This document shows positions 1 to 6,730 of a DNA stretch of 64,000 nucleotides, one piece after another. The DNA comes from an uncultured Alphaproteobacteria bacterium (GTDB lineage: Bacteria > Pseudomonadota > Alphaproteobacteria > HIMB59 > GCA-002718135): assembly GCA_902607435.1 (NCBI GenBank), contig CACLJX010000010.1:1-64000 (forward strand). Reading direction: 5' to 3'. The position numbers were made by a program, and so were the translations under genes. The notes under the pieces are model-generated. The model worked only from the letters and a program-made list of their open reading frames with translations. It made no database searches and had not been told where the DNA came from. Numbering within the stretch: position 1 is the first letter of the stretch; each line of letters opens with the position of its first letter.

Positions 1-18
1 AGATATAAGAAAGTTAGA

Positions 19-471
19 ATGTTTGCAAAGAAAAATGGACGTGTTTCTTTTAGAAATAAAAGATCAAATTATAGAAAAAATACTAATTCGTATTCAAATC
101 ATAAACCTCGTGCAAAAGGAAATATTGTCCAATTGCATGACAAGTTTTCTAAGTTAGCAAAAGAAGCATCTTCTTCAGGAGATAAAATTCAATCAGAATA
201 TTATTTTCAATTTGCAGATCATTATTTTAGATTAATGGGTGAATTAGAGCGAAAATCTTCTGATAATGAAAATAATTTAGAATCCATTAATCAAAAAATA
301 TTGCAAGATGAAGATAAGTTGAAAGAAAACAAAGAAACAAACGCTAATTTGGACAAAATTAATGAAAGTGAAAATTCTTCGGAAGAAAGTTCTGAGTCCA
401 TTGAAAAAGTTTCATTTATTGCTAAGCCTGCTAAAAAAAGATCTATAAAATCAACAAAAGAAGTTAGTTAA
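19..471 (+). CDS. DUF4167 domain protein
   Basis: A 150-residue basic protein of the DUF4167 family, which is characteristic of Alphaproteobacteria and has no firmly established biochemical role (RNA association has been supposed from its basic N-terminus). Residues 1-35 are rich in Arg, Lys and Asn. The conserved core follows at about residues 36-75, where a helix of the type KFSKLAKEASSSGDK is followed by YYFQFADHYFR. The last half is acidic and low-complexity (Glu, Asn, Ser), ending in a Lys-rich tail. The start is the ATG at 19 after a weak GAAAG. It converges with the peptidase gene, with only two bases between the stops. In many relatives it follows prfA and prmC, which would lie outside this window. 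Confidence 0.85.
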   Translation: MFAKKNGRVSFRNKRSNYRKNTNSYSNHKPRAKGNIVQLHDKFSKLAKEASSSGDKIQSEYYFQFADHYFRLMGELERKSSDNENNLESINQKILQDEDKLKENKETNANLDKINESENSSEESSESIEKVSFIAKPAKKRSIKSTKEVS

Positions 472-473
472 TT

Positions 474-1805
474 TTACTCATATAGGTGAAATAAAAAATC
501 TGCATAGATTAATTTAGATTTTTTAATAAATTCATTTAGTTCTTCATTTTTTAAAATTTTGCCCGATGGTAATTTCATAGTCATTGGATTGATTTGTTTT
601 TTTTGATAAATTACTTCATAATGTAGATGTGGTCCTGTAGAGCGTCCTGTGCTTCCAACATATCCAATTATTTCACCTTGGTTTACCCTTACTCCTTTAC
701 TAATACCTTTTTTAAAATTATTTAAATGTGCATATGCAGTTTTATATGAATTATTATGCCGAATACGAATATATTTTCCATAAGCACCATTTCTGCCTGC
801 ATATTCAATAACACCATTCCCTGCAGCATAAACAGGAGTGCCTTTAGAAGCAGCAAAATCTACTCCTCTATGTATTTTATTATAACCTAGAATTGGATGT
901 TTTCTTAACCCATATGATGAGGATAGTCTGGCACCATCTATTGGGGTTTTCATCAAAGATTTTCTAATGTTTTTACCTTCTTTATTGAAATAATCATAGA
1001 AACCATCACTGGTTTGAAATAAATAATATTCTAAGTTATTTTTTTGCAAGTAAAATTTTACATAATATATTTCTCCATAAGAAACTGTTCTTCTTTGCTC
1101 ATTAAAAAAAGATTCATACAAAATTTCTAATTCATTCCCTTTTTGTATATCTCTTTGAAAATCTAAATCAAAACTATACAATTTTATTATTTTAGTTATG
1201 ACTGGAAGAGGAATACCTGCTTTTCTTGCATTTTCATAAAGTGATTCAGTTATTTCAAATTTTACTGAATTAAATTGACTTTTTAAAAGTAATTTTTCTT
1301 TTTTTAAAAAAAAATTATTACTAGTGTCTGTTGTAATAACTAGATCTAAGTTAAAACTTATTGGCATTATTAATCGAGAAAATTTTTTATTATCATCTAA
1401 ATACAAATATATTTTTTGGTTAATTTTAAGTGATTTTAAATTATATTCTTTATTGATTAACGTAATTATTTTTTGTTTGTTTCTTTCTTTTGGGAAATAA
1501 GAATCTATTAGTTTAGAAAAAGTATCATTTTTTTTAACTGTAATTATTATCTCTTCAAATTTTTCAACTTTTTCAAATACTTTTTCTTCCAATTCTTGAA
1601 TTAATAATGAATTAATAACATTATCATTATTAACTGTAGTTTTTTTTGTTAACAAAGTTTTACTAGTATCTACACTAGGAGTAGCTTTTGTTTTAACAAT
1701 ATTTTTTGTTAATTCATTGTATCCAAAATATAAAAAATAGAATGAAAAAATAAGCAGAGTAATAAATAACAAAAATTTAATAATTAAATTATAATGCAAA
1801 TTCAT
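474..1805 (-). CDS. Membrane-anchored M23 peptidase (LytM type)
   Basis: A 443-residue peptidoglycan endopeptidase of the LytM/M23 family. One N-terminal hydrophobic segment (about residues 8-28) anchors it in the inner membrane with the rest in the periplasm. Residues 85-135 resemble a LysM/OapA-like domain (KKNDTFSKLIDSYF). The C-terminal M23 domain starts near residue 285 and keeps both zinc-binding motifs: HRGVD near residues 313-317 and HLH near 390-392. The active site is therefore complete, so this is likely a real hydrolase (MepM-like) and not a degenerate EnvC/NlpD-type activator. The Lys/Asn-rich linker is typical of AT-rich genomes. It cuts crosslinks during cell-wall growth by family analogy. 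Confidence 0.9.
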   Translation of the reverse strand: MNLHYNLIIKFLLFITLLIFSFYFLYFGYNELTKNIVKTKATPSVDTSKTLLTKKTTVNNDNVINSLLIQELEEKVFEKVEKFEEIIITVKKNDTFSKLIDSYFPKERNKQKIITLINKEYNLKSLKINQKIYLYLDDNKKFSRLIMPISFNLDLVITTDTSNNFFLKKEKLLLKSQFNSVKFEITESLYENARKAGIPLPVITKIIKLYSFDLDFQRDIQKGNELEILYESFFNEQRRTVSYGEIYYVKFYLQKNNLEYYLFQTSDGFYDYFNKEGKNIRKSLMKTPIDGARLSSSYGLRKHPILGYNKIHRGVDFAASKGTPVYAAGNGVIEYAGRNGAYGKYIRIRHNNSYKTAYAHLNNFKKGISKGVRVNQGEIIGYVGSTGRSTGPHLHYEVIYQKKQINPMTMKLPSGKILKNEELNEFIKKSKLIYADFLFHLYE

Positions 1806-1945
1806 AGATAATTTATTATAATATTTATATTATAAATACCAATTTTTTTACTATTGAAGATTAAATGAATAATTTAACTTTAACAATTTAAATTCACAAT
1901 ATAGAGTATTTTAACTACTTTAATTAGAACATATTTTTATACATA

Positions 1946-2020
1946 GGGTGCGTAGCTCAGTGGTAGAGCACTGCCTCGACACGGCAGGGGTCACAGGTTC
2001 AAATCCTGTCGCACCCACCA
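1946..2020 (+). tRNA. tRNA-Val (anticodon GAC)
   Basis: A complete cloverleaf with encoded CCA. The acceptor stem is GGGTGCG/CGCACCC, the D arm is GCTC-AGTGGTA-GAGC, the anticodon stem CTGCC/GGCAG is perfect, and the T arm is ACAGG-TTCAAAT-CCTGT. The seven-base loop TCGACAC puts GAC at 34-36, so valine. Position 33 reads C in place of the nearly universal U. The last 52 bases are repeated at 9446-9497, so this gene looks like the integration site of the following segment. Confidence 0.95.
1969..2020 (+). repeat. Direct repeat copy 1 (tRNA-Val 3' end, att-like)
   Basis: These 52 bases, from the base before the anticodon stem through the CCA, recur at 9446-9497 with one mismatch (G at 2008 versus T at 9485). 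A 3' tRNA fragment repeated downstream is the usual footprint of site-specific integration into a tRNA gene. This copy keeps the tRNA intact. Confidence 0.85.
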
Positions 2021-2044
2021 TTTTTTCAGCCTAGCTTTTTCCTG

Positions 2045-2063
2045 TGTCACAATCGTGTCACAA
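2045..2063 (+). repeat. Paired TGTCACAA motif, left end of island
   Basis: Two TGTCACAA octamers in direct orientation start at 2045 and 2056, one helical turn (11 bp) apart, 24 bp inside the tRNA end. The same pair with the same spacing occurs at 9340-9358. The spacing and placement suggest arm-type recombinase sites, by inference. Confidence 0.6.
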
Positions 2064-2075
2064 CACGAAAGGTCC

Positions 2076-3614
2076 TTAGTTGTTTACAGGGATTATTGCT
2101 AACTTTCCCTTTTCAGGTTTTCCTGTAGGAGTGCGAGGCATATCTTTAAGAATGGTGATTATTTTTGGCACCATGAACCGTGCCATCACCGTTTGACAGT
2201 GGGTGCGAATCATATCTTCTGTTAAGGATGATGAAGGTTTTAATTTCACAAAAAGACGAATGTCTTCCTCCCCCATTTCACTTGGAATGCCAATGGCGGC
2301 AGCATCCTCAATCTCCAAATGACTTAGCGCTCCTTCTTCCACTTCAAAAAGAGAGACCATTTCCCCTTTAACGCGAATTCGTTCTGCCATACGGCAGGTG
2401 AAATAAAAAAGTCCCTCGTTATCCAACCATCCTATATCACCAGTGTGAAACCAATCATTTTGTTGTGATGATAAATTCTTGTAAGACATTCCAAAATATC
2501 CATCTGCCATGACTCCTGGCTCTTTCGATCTGATAATCATTTCACCTTTAACACCAGCAGGTACAAAGTTATTATTTTCATCGACAATGGCGACCTCGTA
2601 ATGTGGTAGAACAACACCGCCGGGATGATTCCATTGAGGCGTCACTACCCAGCCAGCATCTGTTGAGCCATAACCACCCCCAGGTATTAAGTGAAGACCA
2701 AAACGAGCATCAAAATCTGCTTTCGGGACAGGCGCTGGAGTTGACCAGCATCTTGTGATCTTATGGGCACGATCTTTTGAAGATGGGGGAGCTGAATACA
2801 GTAATTGTTGAATTGAACCCAAACACATGAACCAAGTGACTCCATGACGAATAACCTCATCCCAAAATTTAGAAAGACTAAAATGATTGCGCATCACGAC
2901 ACGTCCACCGACCATCAGGCTGGGAAGAATATCGTAATAGGCTGAAATATGAGAGAGCGGGTAAGTAGTGTAATTGACATCACCGTGGGTCAAGCGAAAG
3001 GGTGTGATTAAATTCTCCGCCGTACGCACTGCATAACGATGTGATAAGAGGCATCCTTTCGACACACCTGTGGTGCCGGAGGTAAACATGATGGTGGCAG
3101 ATTCTGTATCTTTGGCGTTTGAAGTGATGTGGTTTGTCTCATCTGACAGTATTTCTTCGAAAGGAAGAATGGTCCATTGCGGAAATTTTGTTCGAGCCTC
3201 CTCAACACCAGAAGTCACGATAAGCATACGTAAATGAGGTAAATCAGATTTAATTTGATCTAGAACTCCAAAATGTGAAGTGGAGGTCATCATTATATCA
3301 CATTCAGTCAGATTTATCATCCGACTTAAGGAGTGCCCCTTAAAGGCGCGGTTAATGGATACTTCAATTTTATTAATCTTTTTCAATGCATATGTCATCG
3401 CAAGGTAATTGAGATCATTCTCATGCATGATACCTACATACGTTGATTTAATTTCTGAAAAGCTTAGCAATCCATGACCAATCCGGTTGATCAGGGTATC
3501 AAACCCTCGGTAACTCAAGGTTTCGCCAGAAACTGCCATAGTGATGGCGGGGCGATCTTCATATTTGGCGGCTAACTGATGGATCAATTCGCCCAGTGTA
3601 ATACAAAGTGCCAT
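2076..3614 (-). CDS. Class I adenylate-forming acyl-CoA ligase (CaiC-like)
   Basis: A 512-residue AMP-binding enzyme that would activate a carboxylic acid to its CoA thioester. The phosphate-binding motif TSGTTGVSKG lies near residues 177-186, an aromatic/Thr motif GYGSTDAG near 316, HTGDIGW near 391, and the catalytic-lysine motif PTGKPEKGKL near 501. All core motifs are present. The overall pattern is like crotonobetaine/carnitine-CoA ligases, but the substrate cannot be read from sequence. The gene is first inside the tRNA-Val island and is clearly richer in G and C than its neighbours, with codon choices to match, so recent acquisition is likely. No acyl-CoA dehydrogenase or CoA-transferase accompanies it, so its product must be used elsewhere. 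The start codon has no good Shine-Dalgarno. Confidence 0.85.
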   Translation of the reverse strand: MALCITLGELIHQLAAKYEDRPAITMAVSGETLSYRGFDTLINRIGHGLLSFSEIKSTYVGIMHENDLNYLAMTYALKKINKIEVSINRAFKGHSLSRMINLTECDIMMTSTSHFGVLDQIKSDLPHLRMLIVTSGVEEARTKFPQWTILPFEEILSDETNHITSNAKDTESATIMFTSGTTGVSKGCLLSHRYAVRTAENLITPFRLTHGDVNYTTYPLSHISAYYDILPSLMVGGRVVMRNHFSLSKFWDEVIRHGVTWFMCLGSIQQLLYSAPPSSKDRAHKITRCWSTPAPVPKADFDARFGLHLIPGGGYGSTDAGWVVTPQWNHPGGVVLPHYEVAIVDENNNFVPAGVKGEMIIRSKEPGVMADGYFGMSYKNLSSQQNDWFHTGDIGWLDNEGLFYFTCRMAERIRVKGEMVSLFEVEEGALSHLEIEDAAAIGIPSEMGEEDIRLFVKLKPSSSLTEDMIRTHCQTVMARFMVPKIITILKDMPRTPTGKPEKGKLAIIPVNN

Positions 3615-3658
3615 ATCAAAATTTTAACCTGAAGTGTTTTTTCATTTCATTTGCAAGA

Positions 3659-4012
3659 TTATAATAAATTTAAAATATTTTCCGGAGGCCTTCCAATGAC
3701 TGCTTTGCTATTTTTAACAACAATAGGTCTTTGCAACAATTTAGGAAATTTTACTAAAAACTCTATTAATTTATCATCACTTAAATTTTCATTTTTAAGA
3801 TTATTATTTTTATATTCATCTTCTCCAGTTCTTAAAATATCTCTTATGGTTAATCCAAGTTTTGAAAGTAAATTTTTAATCTCATTTTTAGATAGTTTTT
3901 TTATTAGATATAAAATAATTGTTGGCTCAATATTTTTGCTTTTAATAATTTCCAATGCTTGTCTTGATTTACTACACTTAGGATTATGATAAATTATTAC
4001 TTCTTTATTCAT
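3659..4012 (-). CDS. arsC: ArsC family (glutaredoxin-type) arsenate reductase
   Basis: A 117-residue protein, the usual ArsC length. The catalytic cysteine is Cys13 in HNPKCSKSR. The three arginines of the family are seen in LRTGEDEYK, LLQRPIVV and IGRPPE near the C-terminus, so the arsenate site looks complete. The family reduces arsenate to arsenite with glutathione and glutaredoxin. No ArsB/Acr3 pump or ArsR repressor is adjacent, so a role other than arsenic resistance (the YfgD-like branch) is possible. It is on the minus strand within the island, and a 32-bp repeat (4038-4069) lies just upstream of its start. Confidence 0.85.
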   Translation of the reverse strand: MNKEVIIYHNPKCSKSRQALEIIKSKNIEPTIILYLIKKLSKNEIKNLLSKLGLTIRDILRTGEDEYKNNNLKNENLSDDKLIEFLVKFPKLLQRPIVVKNSKAVIGRPPENILNLL

Positions 4013-4037
4013 TAATTAATAAATTTTTTCATCATAA

Positions 4038-4069
4038 TTATCCTATCACCAACCACGAGGAATGTTGAG
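4038..4069 (-). repeat. 32-bp intergenic repeat, copy A
   Basis: Matches 4603-4634 at 30 of 32 positions, with an identical 23-base core (4047-4069). A diverged copy lies at 10417-10448. All three sit within 50 bp upstream of the start codon of a minus-strand gene (here arsC). It could be a promoter/operator element or a small dispersed repeat. Confidence 0.65.
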
Positions 4070-4088
4070 TTATTATAATTTAGATGAA

Positions 4089-4120
4089 CCCTTCGTTAAG
4101 ATTTATACTTATACGAAGGG
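4089..4120. other. Long hairpin downstream of the 4-TM gene
   Basis: CCCTTCGT followed by TAAG pairs with CTTA, a bulged T, and ACGAAGGG, around a 7-base loop: a 12-bp stem. It lies between the 4-TM gene stop and the arsC 5' region. Neither strand has an immediate T-run, so it may be an imperfect terminator or an RNA-stabilising stem. Confidence 0.45.
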
Positions 4121-4143
4121 CTTATTATTATTGATTATTGTTT

Positions 4144-4557
4144 CTAATCAAATTTTTCTGAATAAAACCAAGGAACGCAGATAGCTAAAATAATATAAAT
4201 AGCAAAATAAAGAGCAATTATTGGCAAGACTGTAGAAAAACCAACTTCAGCAATTGGGCCAAATATTGAAGCATAAATTATAAACACAATGTTTGAACCT
4301 ACAACCCAATAACCACCAGCTTTTTTAAGATTGTATAAAAGATATATCCCATAAATCACTCCAATCATAATGATTAGAAATACAACCATATCTGTTGTGG
4401 TAGGCTGAACGACTACATCACTTCCTGGGAAAGTTGTGCCCTCTCCAAAAAAACCAGTGACAGTACGATAAATTGTATCCAGAGTATCACCAACAAGAAG
4501 GATTAGCATAATCCAATAAACAAATTTGAATGAGCGTGTTTTAAAACTTTTATCCAT
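4144..4557 (-). CDS. Hypothetical four-TM membrane protein
   Basis: A 137-residue protein with four predicted membrane segments. The first is near residues 12-28, then a short polar loop with Pro, Thr and Gly, then segments near 58-75, 85-103 and 108-128, ending in WFYSEKFD. I do not recognise the family. A GGAGG seven bases upstream fixes the start at the ATG ending at 4557; an in-frame TTG four codons earlier overlaps that ribosome-binding site and is rejected. A copy of the 32-bp repeat is about 46 bp upstream. It is island cargo between ArsC and a broken secreted-protein gene. Confidence 0.7.
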   Translation of the reverse strand: MDKSFKTRSFKFVYWIMLILLVGDTLDTIYRTVTGFFGEGTTFPGSDVVVQPTTTDMVVFLIIMIGVIYGIYLLYNLKKAGGYWVVGSNIVFIIYASIFGPIAEVGFSTVLPIIALYFAIYIILAICVPWFYSEKFD

Positions 4558-4602
4558 AAGATCCTCCAACTTTAAAAAATATTTTTATATTAAGTCTATA
4601 CT

Positions 4603-4634
4603 TTATTCTACCACCAACCACGAGGAATGTTGAG
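4603..4634 (-). repeat. 32-bp intergenic repeat, copy B
   Basis: Second copy of the element at 4038-4069, with two mismatches in the first nine bases. It lies upstream of the 4-TM gene start. The conserved core contains CACCAACCACGAGG then AATGTTGAG on the plus strand. Confidence 0.65.
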
Positions 4635-4708
4635 GGGAAAGTACCTCTCTTCTGCAAAGGTGAAAAGCTGCAAAGCTTAAAAAGGTCTGAAATTTTGCTA
4701 AAATCTTT

Positions 4709-5324
4709 TTAATTATTCAAGCTGTCCTTGTTGATTGGCAGAGCTGTTTTATCAATAAAAAATGTTTTTTCTTTTATTTTCATTATTCCGCGTTCTAGTT
4801 CCTCTCTTAGAAGGAGTGTAAAATATTTACTCGTTGCTATGTATTTGAAATTGGTGATCCCTGAACCTGACTTTGGACCAAAACCATGGGAACATCCTTC
4901 ATTTATTTTTTGATTACTAAATGTAAGCTCGTCTATTAATTTTTTCTCTTCATTTTTTGTCTTTGTAAGTAATGGAAAAGCTAGCATCGGTAAACATACA
5001 AATACCCGTTTTATATTTTAAATTACCGAATGGTTTTAATTCGTAAGATATTGAATGCTTTGTCTCTACATATTTATTGGATTTCATTTTGCATGTGCCA
5101 CTAATATTTTTTTCATTCTGTAAGTAGGCACTAAGGTCGTACAAATTATTCTCGTCCATTATACCTTGAGTATGCATATTTAAGTTAAAGGTCTCGTAAT
5201 ATCTAATTTCAAAGTATCCGCTTTTGGGATAGCAATTAATTTCAACTAAATGATAACCTTGGTCGGCAAATGACTTTAATGAAATTGTTGAAAATAAAAA
5301 AAGAAAAATAAAAAACTTAATCAT
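4709..5324 (-). pseudogene. Frameshifted secreted protein, unknown family
   Basis: Two reading frames overlap by 38 bases. The upstream part (124 residues, 5324 to 4950) begins with a clear signal peptide (about residues 1-20, ending SFA) and stops in a run of six A on the coding strand (4953-4958). The second part (4987 to 4709, up to 92 residues) continues in the next frame without a signal or a convincing ribosome-binding site. Removing one A joins them as ...YKDK-NEEKKLIDELTF..., a single secreted protein of about 205 residues with scattered cysteines. I do not recognise the family. It is either a real frameshift, a sequencing or assembly error, or programmed slippage; the homopolymer makes the first two more likely. 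Confidence 0.6.
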
Positions 5325-5463
5325 GTTTCAAAACCTTGTTTGAAGTTAGATTATAGTACAAAATATAGGTTATCAAAACTATTAAGGTGGCTATCGTTGG
5401 AATAAAAAAAAACAATCCAAACGTAAATAAAAGAAAGAATAATTTAATTAGCTTAAGAATAAT
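5317..5463 (-). CDS. Possible small two-TM protein, start unclear
   Basis: An open frame of 48 codons directly upstream of the secreted-protein pseudogene. Its stop overlaps the ATG of that gene within ATGATTAA, which is a typical translational-coupling arrangement. The peptide is almost wholly hydrophobic with two membrane segments broken by a Pro-Thr turn and a polar C-terminus. No ATG or GTG is in frame at the 5' end. An ATT preceded by GGGAG would be needed, so this may be a decayed or frameshifted gene. Low confidence. Confidence 0.25.
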   Translation of the reverse strand: MILKLIKLFFLLFTFGLFFFIPTIATLIVLITYILYYNLTSNKVLKHD

Positions 5464-5664
5464 TACACCTACTCCCTAATATTGCCTCATTAACATGCTA
5501 ATACGTTGATAGTATGGCAGATAATAAAATCCATATAATGCGACAAGGCAAGAGGATAAAAACCCCTCCATTTTATTCAAATTCCGATTACTTATTGAAA
5601 TTCATTACACTTCTTGTCATTATTGTTCTGATTAAACTTTGATTTTACTTTTCCAACTTTATGT
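5464..5664. other. Intergenic region of the island
   Basis: This is the rest of the gap between the broken secreted-protein gene and the divergent phosphatase gene. I see no convincing gene, repeat or RNA. Promoters for both directions must lie here or nearby. Confidence 0.4.
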
Positions 5665-6405
5665 ATGAATGAATATACCCAAGTATTTGCAGTCGGTGAT
5701 ATCCATGGTTGCAGAGAACTGCTGCAAAAGATTCATAACAAAATACTTAAAGCTTCCAAAAATGTTGAAGGTCAAAAATTACTCATCTATTTAGGAGATT
5801 ACATTGACAGGGGACCAGATATCAAAGGGACCATACAGACACTAATTGATTTTCAACCAGAGAACTTCACAAAAGTTTTCTTGCTGGGCAACCACGAACA
5901 AATGCTTCTCGACTTTATGGTTGGAAAAAGAAACAGTCTATACATATGGCTAGGTAACGGGGGATTTGAAACATTGGAGAGTTACGGTACTGACATTGCT
6001 AGTCACATTGATCAGTCAATGGAATTACAAGATAACGAACAGATACGGAAGCAATTTACAAGATTACTTCCTTTCTCCCACAAGAATTTTTTTAATCAAC
6101 TACAACTCAACTATGAGTGGAACAATTATTTCTTTGTGCATGCAGGAATCAACCCCGATTTTTCCCTTGATAAGCAGGAAAGGGAAACAATGCTGTGGAC
6201 TCGGGAACATAAGTTTTTTGATTCCAAGATGACCTACCATAAAATTATTGTTCATGGGCATACGCCTGCGGAAAAGGTTGAGAAACTCCCCTGTCGAATC
6301 AATCTCGATACAGGTGCTTTTTATTCAGGAATTCTGTCAGGAATGATGAGTGATTCTAAGACTGAAAAGATATTTTATTTATCTTCAAACGCATCCAGAA
6401 CTTAG
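5665..6405 (+). CDS. Serine/threonine protein phosphatase 1-like metallophosphatase
   Basis: A 246-residue PPP-family phosphatase, close in size to bacterial PrpA/PrpB and lambda phosphatase. The metal-binding signatures are complete: GDIHG (residues 11-15), GDYIDRG (44-50), GNHE (75-78), a later VHAGINP and a HGHTP motif. It would dephosphorylate phospho-Ser/Thr or related substrates using two metal ions. No kinase is visible nearby. Its base composition is noticeably higher in GC than the following genes, another sign of mosaic origin within the island. It is separated by 43 bp from the next plus-strand gene. Confidence 0.88.
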   Translation: MNEYTQVFAVGDIHGCRELLQKIHNKILKASKNVEGQKLLIYLGDYIDRGPDIKGTIQTLIDFQPENFTKVFLLGNHEQMLLDFMVGKRNSLYIWLGNGGFETLESYGTDIASHIDQSMELQDNEQIRKQFTRLLPFSHKNFFNQLQLNYEWNNYFFVHAGINPDFSLDKQERETMLWTREHKFFDSKMTYHKIIVHGHTPAEKVEKLPCRINLDTGAFYSGILSGMMSDSKTEKIFYLSSNASRT

Positions 6406-6448
6406 TTTTGATGACTTTTACGCTAGATTTAAATAAAAGTAGTTAATT

Positions 6449-6730
6449 ATGCATTTTAAATTACCTTATTACGCTACACTCATTATTCCTGGATTATTAT
6501 ACGGGATTTTTACGTCTAGTATTATGGGAGGCTTTATTGTTTTTGTATTGCAGTTTGTTTTAGCTCCGTTAATTTTTAGAGAGTGGTTTACCTTTAAGGT
6601 ATGGGATGATTATCAAAGAACAAATGATGAAGATGAAAATCCATTTGTCAAACAAGGTTTAGCTAATGTCATTGTTAGTATATTTGTAATGATTGCAGTA
6701 AGTGTTTTAAGATCTAAGGGATATCTGTAG
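6449..6730 (+). CDS. Hypothetical two-TM membrane protein
   Basis: A 93-residue protein with hydrophobic segments near residues 7-45 (probably two helices) and near 70-88, and a charged central stretch WDDYQRTNDEDENPF. The family is not recognised. Its TAG stop shares one base with the GTG start of the following 763-residue protein, so the two are translationally coupled and probably act together, perhaps with this as the membrane anchor. It is AT-rich, unlike the phosphatase gene just upstream. Confidence 0.65.
   Translation: MHFKLPYYATLIIPGLLYGIFTSSIMGGFIVFVLQFVLAPLIFREWFTFKVWDDYQRTNDEDENPFVKQGLANVIVSIFVMIAVSVLRSKGYL

Noticed and set aside
3651-3989. A 112-codon plus-strand frame antisense to arsC
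   Set aside because: It mirrors the ArsC frame; the hydrophobic look is only the complement of Lys/Asn-rich codons.
4089-4120. A classical intrinsic terminator
   Set aside because: The stem is strong, but no T-run follows on either strand, so it is listed only as a hairpin.
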